64,000 nt of DNA. Origin: Azospirillum lipoferum. GTDB taxonomy: Bacteria > Pseudomonadota > Alphaproteobacteria > Azospirillales > Azospirillaceae. The translations under genes were made by a program, and so were the position numbers. Positions 1-9,900 of this stretch are shown in pieces (within the stretch, counting starts at the first letter, position 1; each line of letters opens with the position of its first letter). The notes beneath the pieces are model-generated. The model was not told the DNA's origin. It did no database searches and worked only from the letters and a program-made list of their open reading frames with translations. The stretch lies in contig NZ_JALJXJ010000025.1 in the NCBI RefSeq assembly GCF_024170005.1, positions 24,904-88,903 of the forward strand, given 5' to 3'.

Positions 1-168
1 CCAGGGCTCGGCCGAGGTCACGCCGATGCGCAGGCGCTTGCTCTCCTTGATCCTGTCCAGGGTGGAGGGCGAGGCCGCGAGCGCCGGCAACACCGACAAT
101 CCGACAGCGGCACCGGCGGCAAGGCCGAGCAGGGTCCTGCGGCCCATTTTCCCCTGGTTGATGGTCAT
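1..168 (-). CDS. Amino-acid-type ABC transporter substrate-binding protein (N-terminal part only)
   Basis: Only the first 56 codons lie in the window, read leftwards from an ATG at 168. The protein opens with a twin-arginine segment (GRRTLL) and a hydrophobic Ala/Gly/Leu stretch ending in ALAA, so it is an exported, probably Tat-dependent, periplasmic protein. After the cleavage site comes STLDRIKESKRLRIGVT, which is the usual first strand of family 3 solute-binding proteins (polar amino acids and related ligands). It follows the GntR gene on the same strand after a 44-bp gap, so the regulator and the transporter may be cotranscribed. The ligand cannot be told from this fragment. Confidence 0.75.
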   Translation of the reverse strand, partial: MTINQGKMGRRTLLGLAAGAAVGLSVLPALAASPSTLDRIKESKRLRIGVTSAEPW

Positions 169-212
169 CTCTAAGCCTCCTCTGTCTGTTCGTCGTCTTT
201 TTGTGGATCCGG

Positions 213-929
213 TCAGGCGTGCTTGGCCGCGCCGGCCTCGCGGCCCCGCAGGAAGTCTTCGGTCTGCCGGCCGCCACGCGCCATGTGGTCGGTGATTTCC
301 GACTTCAGCGCGTCGAAATCGTCGGAGAGCGCCATCGCCACATAGCGGTCGTGGCCGTCGCGGCGCGGGCCGCGGATGCCGTGCGCGCGGTGGTGCGCCG
401 CCCAATACAGCTGCAAGCGCCCGCGGATGCTCTCCCAGGTCCGGATCAGCAGCTTGTGCCCGGTCGCCTCATAGACGAAGCCGTGCAATTGCAGCTCGGC
501 AACGATGCTGGCGGCATCGTCCTCGGCGTCGATGCAGGCGGTGAGCGCGTCGCGGCGGGCGACGAGCCCCTGGCGGAACGCCTGATCCCGCCGTGCCCAG
601 ATCTGCTCGAAGGCGAAGATCTCCAGGGTGACGCGCATCGAATAGATCTCGCGCACGTCATCCACCGACAGGCCGACGACATGGGTGCCGGTGTAGGGCA
701 CGGCGATCAGCAGCCCCTCGTCGATCAGCTGCCGCATCGCTTCGCGCAAGGGGCCGCGGCTGACGCCGAACTGGTCGGCGAGCGTGGTCTCGACGAGTTG
801 CGCGCCGGGCTCGATGTCGCCGTTCAGGATCGCGGCCCGCAACCCGTCCGCGATGTGGGCGCGGAAGGTCGATTTCGGCACGCGCGCCAGGACCGATCCC
901 CCGGCCTTGTCCTTCGATCCGCCGAACAT
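213..929 (-). CDS. GntR family transcriptional regulator, FCD (FadR) subfamily
   Basis: The 238-aa product has an N-terminal winged helix (about residues 10-75, with VSRGPLREAMRQL as the recognition helix region) and an all-helical FCD ligand-binding domain (about 90-215) that in this family binds small organic acids, often through a metal held by Asp and His residues (here in ELQLHGFVYEATGH and EITDHMARGG). The frame is open to 989, but I chose the ATG at 929 because it has a GAGGAT Shine-Dalgarno sequence and because the longer version would place the palindrome at 952-963 inside the gene. It probably controls itself and the binding-protein gene downstream. Confidence 0.85.
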   Translation of the reverse strand: MFGGSKDKAGGSVLARVPKSTFRAHIADGLRAAILNGDIEPGAQLVETTLADQFGVSRGPLREAMRQLIDEGLLIAVPYTGTHVVGLSVDDVREIYSMRVTLEIFAFEQIWARRDQAFRQGLVARRDALTACIDAEDDAASIVAELQLHGFVYEATGHKLLIRTWESIRGRLQLYWAAHHRAHGIRGPRRDGHDRYVAMALSDDFDALKSEITDHMARGGRQTEDFLRGREAGAAKHA

Positions 930-951
930 GCATCCTCGCCATAGACAGTCG

Positions 952-963
952 ATTGTTGACAAT
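952..963. promoter_or_regulatory. Probable GntR operator
   Basis: ATTGTTGACAAT: five-base inverted arms (ATTGT/ACAAT) around two bases, 23 bp upstream of the chosen GntR start. FCD-type GntR proteins commonly bind short palindromes of the TTGTnnACAA kind, and the position would allow autoregulation. Binding is inferred. Confidence 0.55.
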
Positions 964-1031
964 GTGAGCCGGGCAGGCCGACCTGTCAACCGGCATTGTC
1001 CTGCAACCGGACTGCGATCACCGGACGGGGT

Positions 1032-1940
1032 TCAGCGGCCGGCGATCTCCTCCCGCGTCAGGGTCATGAACAGATCGACCACCGGCGTCCTCGCCCGGTC
1101 GCCGTGGACCGCGATCTGGAACGGCGAGTGATAGGACAGCACCCGCGGCAGCAGGGCACGCAGCCGTCCGGCCTGGACGAAGGGGGCGGCGTAATGGTCG
1201 GGCAGATAGCCGAGATAGCGGCCGGACAGGATCAGCCGGGCGGCTCCCTCCATGTCGCTGACGGTCGCATGCGGCGCGCTGATCGCGAAGATCTTGATGT
1301 CGCGCGCCCCCCAATAGCTGCGGGCCACCAGCCGGTGGCGGCGCACCTCGTCCAGATCGACCATCTCGTCCGGACGGTCGAACAGGGAGTGGCCGGCTCC
1401 GCAATAGAACAGGTTGGTTTCCGTGTAGAGGTCGATGTAGGAGAGGCCCGGCACGATCCGCGGAAAGCTGGCGATGGCGAGATGCAGTTCGCCGCCGACC
1501 ACGTCGCGCAGCAACTCGTTGGGCGGCCGGGTGGCGATGGCGAGGTTGACCTCGGGCGCGGCGTCGGCGAAGCGGGTGATCACCCGCTCCAGCGGGAAAT
1601 TCGGGTCGGTCAGCGTGTTGTCCACCAGCCCGATGGTGAGGGTGCCGGTCAGGCGGTCGCGCAGCCCCCGCACCCGGGCGCCGAACCGGTCCAGCGTGTC
1701 GAACACCCGCCGCAGCTCGTCATAGACCGACTGCCCCTCCTCCGTCAGCTTGAAGCCGGAGCGGCCGCGCCGGCACAGCCGCACCCCCAGCCGCCCCTCC
1801 AGCTCGGCGAAATGGGTGGAGATGGTGGAGAGCGACAGGTTCAGTTCGCCTTGCGCCGCAGTAAAGCCACCGGCCTCCACCACCGTCATGAACAGGCGAA
1901 AGAGCCGCAGATCGGCGGTCTCGATGGTCATCCGGCTCAT
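1032..1940 (-). CDS. LysR family transcriptional regulator
   Basis: 302 aa, a normal LysR length. Residues about 7-65 form the winged helix (FMTVVEAGGFTAAQGELNLS, then STISTHFAELEGRLGV), and the rest is the periplasmic-binding-protein-like effector domain. The ATG at 1940 has GGAGG about 12 bases upstream; an in-frame ATG at 1931 has no better signal. It is divergent from the ABC transporter operon that begins at 2187, with an inverted repeat at 1982-2007 in between, so it is the likely regulator of that operon. The inducer is unknown, though the cargo of the transporter or its product is the natural guess. Confidence 0.88.
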   Translation of the reverse strand: MSRMTIETADLRLFRLFMTVVEAGGFTAAQGELNLSLSTISTHFAELEGRLGVRLCRRGRSGFKLTEEGQSVYDELRRVFDTLDRFGARVRGLRDRLTGTLTIGLVDNTLTDPNFPLERVITRFADAAPEVNLAIATRPPNELLRDVVGGELHLAIASFPRIVPGLSYIDLYTETNLFYCGAGHSLFDRPDEMVDLDEVRRHRLVARSYWGARDIKIFAISAPHATVSDMEGAARLILSGRYLGYLPDHYAAPFVQAGRLRALLPRVLSYHSPFQIAVHGDRARTPVVDLFMTLTREEIAGR

Positions 1941-1981
1941 GCGATCGGCGATCCTCCGGCCTGAATGGGGGCTGGGCCGGT

Positions 1982-2007
1982 CTTACTTCGGCTCCTGTCG
2001 AAGTAAG
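1982..2007. promoter_or_regulatory. Inverted repeat between LysR gene and ABC operon
   Basis: Perfect 9-bp arms CTTACTTCG and CGAAGTAAG separated by 8 bp, 42 bp from the LysR start and 180 bp upstream of the divergent transporter gene. The surroundings are more AT-rich than average. Position and symmetry suit a LysR recognition site; an RNA hairpin in one of the leaders is the alternative. Confidence 0.5.
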
Positions 2008-2186
2008 ATACAAAAAATTCCGGATGTGTGGGAACGCAAAGTCGCCGTCTAATTCCACCATGCAATTCCAGCCGGGTTGGGCCGGGCGGGGCAGGGTGCT
2101 GCCGCGCCGTCTCCCCACCGGTATTCGAACTGCCGGATTCGCCCGCCCTCCATCGGGGCTGACCAACGACGAGACGGAGACACGCT

Positions 2187-3287
2187 ATGAAGATCGGTGC
2201 AGGAGTGGGCAGCGGACTGGGCAGGCGGGCGGTGCTGGCGGGTGCGGGCGGGCTTGCCGCCGCCGCCGCGGTGGGCTTTCCCTCCATCGTCCGGGCGCAA
2301 TCGAAGTCGCTGAAGGTCGGGGTCTACGGCGGCTATTTCAAGGACAGCTTCGACAAGCACATCTTCCCGGAATTCACCAAGGCGACCGGCATCGCGGTGG
2401 AGGCGGTGGCCGAACCGACGGGCGAGGCGTGGCTGATCCAGCTTGAACAGGCGGCCCGTGCCAAACAGGCCCCGGCCGACGTGTCGATGATGTCCCAGGT
2501 GGCGATGCTGAAGGGCATGGCCGCCGAGCTGTGGGCGCCGCTCGATCCCGCCAGGCTGCCGAACGCCACCAAGGTCAAGCCGGCGCTGATCAACAAATAT
2601 CCCGACGGCCGGCTGTCGGGCGTCGGTGCTGTGTCCTGGTACATCACCCTGGTGACCAACACCAAGAGCTATCCCCAGGCCCCGGAAAGCTGGGCGACGC
2701 TGTGGGATCCGGCCAACAAGGACAAGCTGGGCCTGCTGGCGCTGGTCTCCAACTCCTTCCTGCTCGACGTGACCGCCGCCACCTTCTTCGGTGGCTCCAA
2801 GCATCTCGACAGCGAGCAGGGCCAGCTCGACTGCTTCAAGAAGCTGGCCGAGCTGAAGAAGAATGTGAAGCTGTGGTACCGCGACGAGGCGCAGTTCGAG
2901 GCGGCGCTGAAGTCCGGCGAGATCCCGATGGGGCAATATTACCACGACGTCACCGGTCTGGCCGCCGCCGACGGCCATCCGGTGCGCTCCACCTTCCCCA
3001 AGGAGGGCGGCATCCTCGATTCCGGCAGCTGGGCGGTGTCCAAGGCATCCAAGGCCGGCGATCTGGCCCATGTCTTCATCGACTACATGTGCCAGCCGCA
3101 GATCCAGGCGCTGCTGTCGCGCAAGGTCGGCACCTCGCCGACGATCGACCGCTCGGCCACCGACCTGACGGACAAGGAGTTCGCCGCGGTCTCCTCCGAT
3201 CTGACGCCGATCGTTCCGCGCTATGACCTCTATGTGTCCAAGGCCGACTGGCTGAACCAGAAATGGACAGAAATGATCGTGGGCTGA
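2187..3287 (+). CDS. ABC transporter substrate-binding protein, spermidine/putrescine (PotD) type
   Basis: 366 aa. The start carries a twin-arginine motif (GRRAVLAG), an Ala-rich hydrophobic stretch and a cleavage site near VRAQ, so it is probably exported by Tat. The mature part begins KSLKVGVYGGYFKDSFDKHI and reads as a family 1 extracellular binding protein of the polyamine, opine or 2-aminoethylphosphonate group. It is the first gene of a five-gene operon with an ATPase, two permeases and a ureohydrolase. A strong hairpin follows it at 3313-3352, which may raise its transcript level over the membrane genes, as is common for binding proteins. The exact ligand is open; a guanidino compound or polyamine fits the last gene. 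Confidence 0.85.
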   Translation: MKIGAGVGSGLGRRAVLAGAGGLAAAAAVGFPSIVRAQSKSLKVGVYGGYFKDSFDKHIFPEFTKATGIAVEAVAEPTGEAWLIQLEQAARAKQAPADVSMMSQVAMLKGMAAELWAPLDPARLPNATKVKPALINKYPDGRLSGVGAVSWYITLVTNTKSYPQAPESWATLWDPANKDKLGLLALVSNSFLLDVTAATFFGGSKHLDSEQGQLDCFKKLAELKKNVKLWYRDEAQFEAALKSGEIPMGQYYHDVTGLAAADGHPVRSTFPKEGGILDSGSWAVSKASKAGDLAHVFIDYMCQPQIQALLSRKVGTSPTIDRSATDLTDKEFAAVSSDLTPIVPRYDLYVSKADWLNQKWTEMIVG

Positions 3288-3312
3288 CCCGCGAGCGCCC
3301 TTCTCCCCCCGC

Positions 3313-3352
3313 GTGCGGTCGCTTCAGACGGACACGTCTGAAGCGACCGCAC
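3313..3352. other. Perfect 18-bp hairpin between binding-protein and ATPase genes
   Basis: Arms of 18 bp (GTGCGGTCGCTTCAGACG and its exact reverse complement) around a 4-base loop, 26 bp after the binding-protein stop and 60 bp before the ATPase start. No T-run follows it, so it is more likely an intercistronic RNA stabiliser or processing site, or a small repeat element, than a terminator. Confidence 0.7.
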
Positions 3353-3411
3353 GGAAATCCAAAAGGCCGGGGGAAGGGCTCCGTCCTTTCCGAACAATCC
3401 GAAGGCCCGCC

Positions 3412-4508
<1,097 letters not shown>

Positions 4509-4512
<4 letters not shown>

Positions 4513-5360
4513 TCCGCCGCGCCCCCCGCAGCCTGGGCGAGCACGCGCCGATCCTGTTTCCGGCGCTGATGCTGGTTGTCTTCTTCGTCATTCCCTTCGG
4601 CCTGATGATCGCGGTCAGCGTCGCCCGCCGGATTCCCGGCGGCTTCTACGAGCCCGATCTGGTCCTGGCCAATTACGAACGCTTCCTCAGCGCCTTCTTC
4701 GGCGGGGTGCTGTCCTTCTCGCTGGAGCTGGCGGCGCTGGTGGCCGTGGTGGCGGTCGGCATCGGCTTCCCCTTCACCTACCGGCTGGCGCGGCTGCCGC
4801 GGGCGGCCCAGGTGCGCTGGCTGGTCTTCCTGCTGTCGATCCTGTCGCTGTCGGAGGTGATCATCGGCTTCGCCTGGTCGACCCTGCTGTCGCGCACCGC
4901 CGGCATCACCAATCTGCTGGTGGCGGTCGGGCTGATGGCGGAGCCGCAATCGCTGTCGCCCAGCTTCGGCGCGCTGCTGGCCGGCATGGTCTATCAGGCC
5001 TTCCCCTATACCGTGCTGGTGCTCTATCCGGCGCTCGCCCGGCTCGACCCGGCGCTGGTGGAGGCGTCGCGGACGCTGGGGGCCTCGCCGGTGAAGGCCT
5101 TCTTCACCGTGGTGGTGCCGTCCCAGCGCAACACCATCGTCGCCACCCTGATCATGGCCTTCGTCTTCGCTCTCGGCTGCTATCTGCTGCCGCAGCTTCT
5201 GGGCCGGCCGCAGCACTGGACCCTGTCGGTGCTGATCACCGATCAGGCGATCTACCAGTCCAACATGCCGTTCGCCGCGGCGATGGCGGTCTTCCTGGTG
5301 CTGGTCAGTCTGGCGCTGGTCGGGCTGTCCCTGCTGTTCGGACGCAAGGAGGAGGCGTGA
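4509..5360 (+). CDS. ABC transporter permease, PotB type
   Basis: 283 aa with about six hydrophobic spans. The EAA loop that docks the ATPase is visible as EASRTLGASPVKAFFTVVVP. The start codon sits inside the ATPase stop (ATGA overlap), so the two are translationally coupled. It pairs with the next permease to make the heterodimeric membrane channel of the importer. Confidence 0.9.
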
Positions 5361-6157
5361 TGCTGCGCTGGCTCAACAGCCTGATGGCCGGCCTGATCGG
5401 TCTCGTCCTGGCCGCACCCATCCTGGTGGTGGCGGGGGTGTCGCTCAACGCCAAACGCTCGCTCGACTTCCCGCCCAACGGCCTGTCGCTGGCGTGGTAT
5501 GCCGAGATCTTCACCGATCCCGGCTGGCGCGGGGCGCTGATCGCCAGCCTCGTGGTCGCGGCGCTGTCGGCGGCGCTGGCCGTCGCCATCGCCTTTCCGC
5601 TGGCCTGGTTCATCTGGCGCTGGCGGGCGCCCTGGGCGCGGGCGTTCGAGGTGCTGGGCATGGCCCCCTTCATCCTGCCGCCGGTCATCACCGCGCTGGG
5701 CTTCCTCAGCTTCTGGTCCACCGCCGGCCAGTATGGCGAGCCGTGGACCGTGGTGGTCAGCCACGCCATCTTCTTCGTCACGCTGCCGCTGGTCACCCTG
5801 TCGCTGGGCTTCGGCGCGGTGGACCGCAGCTTTGTCGAGGCCGCCTCGACCATGGGGGCCGACGACCACACGGTGCTGCGGACGGTGGTGATGCCGCTGG
5901 TGCGGCCCTACATGATTTCCGGCTTCGCCTTCGCCTTCGTGCTGTCGCTCAACGAATACATCGTCGCCTACATGGTCGCCGGCTTCACGCTGGAAACGCT
6001 CCCCATCAAGATCTTCAACGCCCTGCGCTACGGCTACACGCCGACCATGGCCGCCGTCACCGTTCTGTTCGTGCTGCTGACCGCCGCCGTCTTCGGGCTG
6101 ATCGCCCGCTTCGGCGACCTGCCGCGCCTGCTGGGCGCCTGGATCAAGCCCGACTGA
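5360..6157 (+). CDS. ABC transporter permease, PotC type
   Basis: 265 aa with six predicted membrane spans and an EAA loop (EAASTMGADDHTVLRTVVMP). The ATG shares one base with the stop of the preceding permease (TGATG), which fixes the start; the same frame is open much further upstream inside that gene but this is not coding. Second channel subunit of the polyamine/opine-type importer. Confidence 0.9.
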   Translation: MLRWLNSLMAGLIGLVLAAPILVVAGVSLNAKRSLDFPPNGLSLAWYAEIFTDPGWRGALIASLVVAALSAALAVAIAFPLAWFIWRWRAPWARAFEVLGMAPFILPPVITALGFLSFWSTAGQYGEPWTVVVSHAIFFVTLPLVTLSLGFGAVDRSFVEAASTMGADDHTVLRTVVMPLVRPYMISGFAFAFVLSLNEYIVAYMVAGFTLETLPIKIFNALRYGYTPTMAAVTVLFVLLTAAVFGLIARFGDLPRLLGAWIKPD

Positions 6158-6197
6158 TTGGCCGGCAAGACTGACTTCCGACAGGAGAGTTTTTCAA

Positions 6198-7247
6198 ATG
6201 ATCGATCCGGACAAGCTCAACCGTCTGCGCGAGAAATACAGCGGCAGCGGCGGCGCCGACATCCATTCGCCGGAGTTCAAGCAGGTCGCCGCCCTGCAAT
6301 TCTCCGGCGGACGGCGCAAACAGCCCTTCTCCGGCGTGCCCACCCTGCTGAACGCGCCGTACGATCCGGATGCCGCCGCCCTGCCGGATTTCGGCGGGCT
6401 GGAGGTGGCGCTGATCGGCGTGCCGATGGATCTGGGCGTGACCAACCGGTCCGGCGCCCGCTTCGGCCCGCGGGCGCTGCGGACGATCGAGCGGATCGGC
6501 CCTTACAACCATGTACTGCACATGGTGCCGTCGGCGGCCTGCCGGCTGGCCGATGTCGGCGACGTGCCGCTGTCCAGCCGCTTCGACCTGGAGGCCTGTC
6601 ACCACGACATCGAGAGCTTCTACGGCAAGGTGCTGGATGCCGGCGTGATCCCGCTGTCGGTCGGCGGCGACCATTCGATCAGCCAGTCGATCCTCAAGGC
6701 GCTGGGCCGCGAGCGGCCGGTCGGCATGATCCATTTCGACGCCCATTGCGACACCAGCGGCCCCTATGAGGGATCGAAGTTCCACCATGGCGGCCCGTTC
6801 CGTCAGGCGGTGCTGGACGGCGTGCTCGACCCGGAACGCACGGTGCAGATCGGCATCCGCGGCAGCTCCGAATATCTGTGGGAGTTCTCCTACGATTCCG
6901 GCATGACGGTGATCCATGCCGAGGAGGTGGCGCAGCGCGGCATTCCCGCCGTGATCGAGCAGGCCCGCCGGGTGGTCGGCGACGGGCCGGTCTATGTCTC
7001 CTTCGACGTCGACTGCCTCGACCCGGTCTTCGCTCCGGGCACCGGCACGCCGGAGGTCGGCGGGCTGACCACGCGGGAGGCGATCGAGCTTCTGCGCGGG
7101 CTGGCCGGGCTCGACGTTATCGGCGGCGACGTGGTGGAGGTGGCGCCGCAATATGACGCCAACACCACCACCGCCCAGGCCGGCGCGCAGATGCTGTTCG
7201 AGATCCTGTGCCTCGCCGTCAAGGCGCTGGAGCAGCGGCGGGGCTGA
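6198..7247 (+). CDS. Agmatinase/guanidino-acid ureohydrolase family enzyme
   Basis: 349 aa, arginase/agmatinase fold. The binuclear metal ligands are all present: His159 in GGDHS, Asp181, His183 and Asp185 in DAHCD, Asp270 and Asp272 in FDVDCLDP. Enzymes of this family hydrolyse a guanidino group to release urea, from agmatine, guanidinobutyrate, guanidinopropionate or similar. It lies 40 bp downstream of the second permease on the same strand, so its substrate is probably what the importer brings in. The N-terminal extension of about 65 residues is typical of the agmatinase/guanidinobutyrase side of the family rather than of arginase. Substrate assignment is inference. Confidence 0.88.
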   Translation: MIDPDKLNRLREKYSGSGGADIHSPEFKQVAALQFSGGRRKQPFSGVPTLLNAPYDPDAAALPDFGGLEVALIGVPMDLGVTNRSGARFGPRALRTIERIGPYNHVLHMVPSAACRLADVGDVPLSSRFDLEACHHDIESFYGKVLDAGVIPLSVGGDHSISQSILKALGRERPVGMIHFDAHCDTSGPYEGSKFHHGGPFRQAVLDGVLDPERTVQIGIRGSSEYLWEFSYDSGMTVIHAEEVAQRGIPAVIEQARRVVGDGPVYVSFDVDCLDPVFAPGTGTPEVGGLTTREAIELLRGLAGLDVIGGDVVEVAPQYDANTTTAQAGAQMLFEILCLAVKALEQRRG

Positions 7248-7283
7248 CCTGCCGGCCGAGGCCGCAAGCGCCCTGCCTTGCCT

Positions 7284-8207
7284 TCACGAGGCAGGCGCCA
7301 GCGCCCTGGTGAACTGCTGCAGGTTGTGGCGCATCATGTCAACATAGGTCGCGGCCGGCCCGTCGGCCGCCGACAGCGCGTCGGAATAGACCCGCCCGCC
7401 GATGCGCGCCCCGGTCTCCCGCGTGATCTGCTCCAGCAGGCGCGGGTCGGCGATGGTCTCGACGAAGACCGCCCTGATCTTCTCCTTCTTGATCTGGCGG
7501 ATCATCCTGGCGATGTCGCCGGCCGACGCCTCCGCCTCGGTCGACATGCCGACCGGGGCGAGGAAGGTCACGCCATAGGTCTTGCCGTAATAACCGAAGG
7601 CGTCGTGCGAGGTGACGATCTTGCGGTCCTTGCGCGGGATCGGCTTCAGCGCCGCCTTGATCTCCGCCTCCACCGCGTCGAGCTTCGCTTCAAAGGCGGC
7701 ATGGTTGGCGCGCAGCACGGCGGCCTTGTCCGGCGCGGCGGCGACGAGGCCCTTCAGGATGTTGTCGGCATAGATTTTGGCGTTCGCCACCGACTGCCAG
7801 GCATGCGGATCGAAGGCGCCGTGTCCATGGTCATGATCATCGTGCCCGTGGCCGTCATGCTCCTCTTCCCCGGCGATCGGCTTGACGCCGGTGCTGGTGA
7901 CGGTGACCGGCCCCTTGTAGCCGGACGCCTTGACCAGCCGGTCGATCCAGCCCTCCATCCCCAGCCCGTTGACGACGACGAGGTTGGCGGCGCCCAGCGC
8001 GCGGGCGTCGGCGGGGGTGGGCTCATAGACATGGGCGTCGCCGTCGGGGCCGACCAGGGTCGTCACCGCGACCTCGTCGCCGCCGATCTGGCGGACCATG
8101 TCGCCGAGGATGGTGAAGGTGGCGACCACCTTCACCGGCTCGGCCAGGGCCGGAAGCGCGAACAGCGCCAGCGCCGCCGCCAGCGGGACGGCAAACAGAC
8201 GTTTCAT
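7284..8207 (-). CDS. znuA: Zinc ABC transporter substrate-binding protein ZnuA
   Basis: 307 aa. A Sec signal peptide (about residues 1-22, ending ALA) precedes a cluster A-I metal-binding protein. Likely metal ligands are His59 (DAHVYEP), His135 (DPHAW), the His of TSHDAFGYY and the acidic residue in YSDALS. Between the first two is a His/Asp-rich loop at about 114-130 (EEEHDGHGHDDHDHGHG), the feature that marks zinc rather than manganese binders. It is the last gene of the zinc operon, 41 bp after znuB. The start at 8207 has a GGAG-like sequence in the reverse complement of the gap. Confidence 0.93.
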   Translation of the reverse strand: MKRLFAVPLAAALALFALPALAEPVKVVATFTILGDMVRQIGGDEVAVTTLVGPDGDAHVYEPTPADARALGAANLVVVNGLGMEGWIDRLVKASGYKGPVTVTSTGVKPIAGEEEHDGHGHDDHDHGHGAFDPHAWQSVANAKIYADNILKGLVAAAPDKAAVLRANHAAFEAKLDAVEAEIKAALKPIPRKDRKIVTSHDAFGYYGKTYGVTFLAPVGMSTEAEASAGDIARMIRQIKKEKIRAVFVETIADPRLLEQITRETGARIGGRVYSDALSAADGPAATYVDMMRHNLQQFTRALAPAS

Positions 8208-8248
8208 CGGTGGTTCTCCTTGGGAAGATGAAAAGCGGAGGAGGGGGG

Positions 8249-9133
8249 TCAGGCTTCCAGATGCCGGCCAGGGAACCAGCGCGTGCGCAGGCTGCCGACC
8301 GGCCCGAGCGCCAGCGACAGCAGATAGCCGGCCCCGGCCACCAGGACGATGGAGGGTCCGGACGGCAGGTTGAGGTGGAAGGACAGCAGCAGCCCGCCGA
8401 TGCCCGACGCGAAGGCGAGCGCCATGGCGGTCAGCGCCAGCGTGGCGATCCCTTCCGCCCAGAAGCGGGCCGATGCTGCCGGCAGCATCATCAGCCCCAC
8501 CGCCATCAGCGTCCCCAGCGCCTGGAAGCCGCCGACGAGGTTGAGGACGACCAGCACCAGGAAGACGAGGTGGCACAGCGCGCCCAGCCGGCCGCGCGAT
8601 CCGCCGACCGCCCGCAGGAATCCGGGATCGAAGCACTCCACCACCAGCGGCCGGTAGAGCAGCGCCAGAACCAGCAGCGTGACGCTGGCGATGCCGGCGA
8701 CCAGCAGCAGCCCGGCATCGTCCACCGCCAGGATGGTGCCGAACAGCACATGCATCAGGTCGACGTTGCTGCCGCGCAGCGAGACGATCAGCACCCCGCC
8801 GGCCAGCGAGATCAGGTAGAAGGCGGCGAAGCTGGCATCCTCGCGCAAGGCCGTCACCCGCGACACCAGCCCGGCGAGCAGCGCCACCGCCAGCCCGGCG
8901 AGAAAGCCGCCGATCCCCATCGCCCACAGGGACAGGCCGGCGGCGAGAAAGCCGATGGCGGCACCGGGCAGCACCGCATGGGACATGGCGTCGCCCATCA
9001 GGCTCATCCGCCGCAGCACCAGCAGGACGCCGACGGGACCGCAGCCCAGCGACAGGGCGAGGCAGGCGGCCAGCGCCCGCCGCATGAAGGCGAACTCCAG
9101 GAAAGGATCCACCGCGAACTCGTAGAGGGTCAT
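8249..9133 (-). CDS. znuB: Zinc ABC transporter permease ZnuB
   Basis: 294 aa, ABC-3 type permease with eight or nine hydrophobic spans; the N-terminal MSLMGDAMSHAVLPGAAIGF segment is characteristic of this family. The ATG at 9133 overlaps the end of znuC by 4 bp, giving coupled translation. Forms the membrane channel for zinc delivered by ZnuA. Confidence 0.92.
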   Translation of the reverse strand: MTLYEFAVDPFLEFAFMRRALAACLALSLGCGPVGVLLVLRRMSLMGDAMSHAVLPGAAIGFLAAGLSLWAMGIGGFLAGLAVALLAGLVSRVTALREDASFAAFYLISLAGGVLIVSLRGSNVDLMHVLFGTILAVDDAGLLLVAGIASVTLLVLALLYRPLVVECFDPGFLRAVGGSRGRLGALCHLVFLVLVVLNLVGGFQALGTLMAVGLMMLPAASARFWAEGIATLALTAMALAFASGIGGLLLSFHLNLPSGPSIVLVAGAGYLLSLALGPVGSLRTRWFPGRHLEA

Positions 9134-9900
9134 GGTACGGTCCTCCGGCAGAGCCCGGCCTTGTCGTCCCAACCCTCCGCCATCGCGCGGGCACGGACGA
9201 GGTTCGCCGGAGCCAGAACATCGGCGGTGCGGCCCCAGGCGATCGGCTCGCGCGCCAGCAGAAGCGTTTCGGGGAAATGGGCGCGGACCTGCTCCAGATC
9301 GTGCAGGACGGCGATCACGGTGCGCCGCTCGCCATGCCAGCGCCGCACGACGTCGAGCAGGTCGGCGGTCGTCCTGGCGTCGATGGCGGTGAAGGGCTCG
9401 TCGAGCAGGATCAGGCGGGCATCCTGCAGCAGCATGCGGGCGAACAGCACGCGCTGGAACTGGCCGGCCGACAGGGCGGCGATCGGGCGCCGCTCGAAGC
9501 CGGACAGGCCGACCACCGCCAGCGCCTCCTCCGCTTGGCCCCGCAGCGCGCCGCCGATGGACCGGAAAATCCCGACCCGCCGCCAATGCCCGAGCAGCAC
9601 GGTGTCCAGCACGTCGATGGGGAAGTCGCGCTCGACCTCGGCCTGCTGCGGCAGATAGGCGATGTCGGCGGCGGTCAGGCCATGCAGCGTCACCCGGCCG
9701 TCGAGCGGGCGCAGCGCGCCGACCATCGCCTTCAGCAGCGTGCTCTTGCCGGCGCCGTTCGGACCGACCACGGCGGTCAGCGAGCCGTCGCGGAAGCCGC
9801 CGCTCAGATGATGGACCGCCGGATGGCGGCGGTATCCCAGCGTCAGGTCGGTCAGCCGGACCAGCGGAGCCGCCGTCGCGTCGGGGAAGGACAGCGTCAC
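9130..9900 (-). CDS. znuC: Zinc ABC transporter ATP-binding protein ZnuC
   Basis: 256 aa if started at the GTG at 9900. Walker A (GPNGAGKST), signature (LSAGQFQRVLFARML), Walker B (LILLDEPFTAID) and H-loop (AVLHDLEQV) are all present. I chose the GTG because it overlaps the stop of the upstream 42-aa gene by 4 bp (GTGA), the usual coupling arrangement. The frame also has ATGs at 9915 and 9954, but these lie within the small upstream gene. It powers zinc import with ZnuB. Confidence 0.9.
   Translation of the reverse strand: MTLSFPDATAAPLVRLTDLTLGYRRHPAVHHLSGGFRDGSLTAVVGPNGAGKSTLLKAMVGALRPLDGRVTLHGLTAADIAYLPQQAEVERDFPIDVLDTVLLGHWRRVGIFRSIGGALRGQAEEALAVVGLSGFERRPIAALSAGQFQRVLFARMLLQDARLILLDEPFTAIDARTTADLLDVVRRWHGERRTVIAVLHDLEQVRAHFPETLLLAREPIAWGRTADVLAPANLVRARAMAEGWDDKAGLCRRTVP

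Noticed and set aside
201..944. Long plus-strand open frame opposite the GntR gene
   Set aside because: Shadow of the GC-rich codon pattern on the other strand; no domain and no ribosome-binding site. The same holds for the many long antisense frames elsewhere.
2008..2186. Possible guanidine or other riboswitch before the ABC operon
   Set aside because: I looked for conserved ykkC-type sequence blocks and found none; only the inverted repeat at 1982-2007 stands out.
8208..9221. Upstream extension of the znuA reading frame through znuB
   Set aside because: It covers the znuB coding region in another frame; the znuA signal peptide at 8207 shows the true start.
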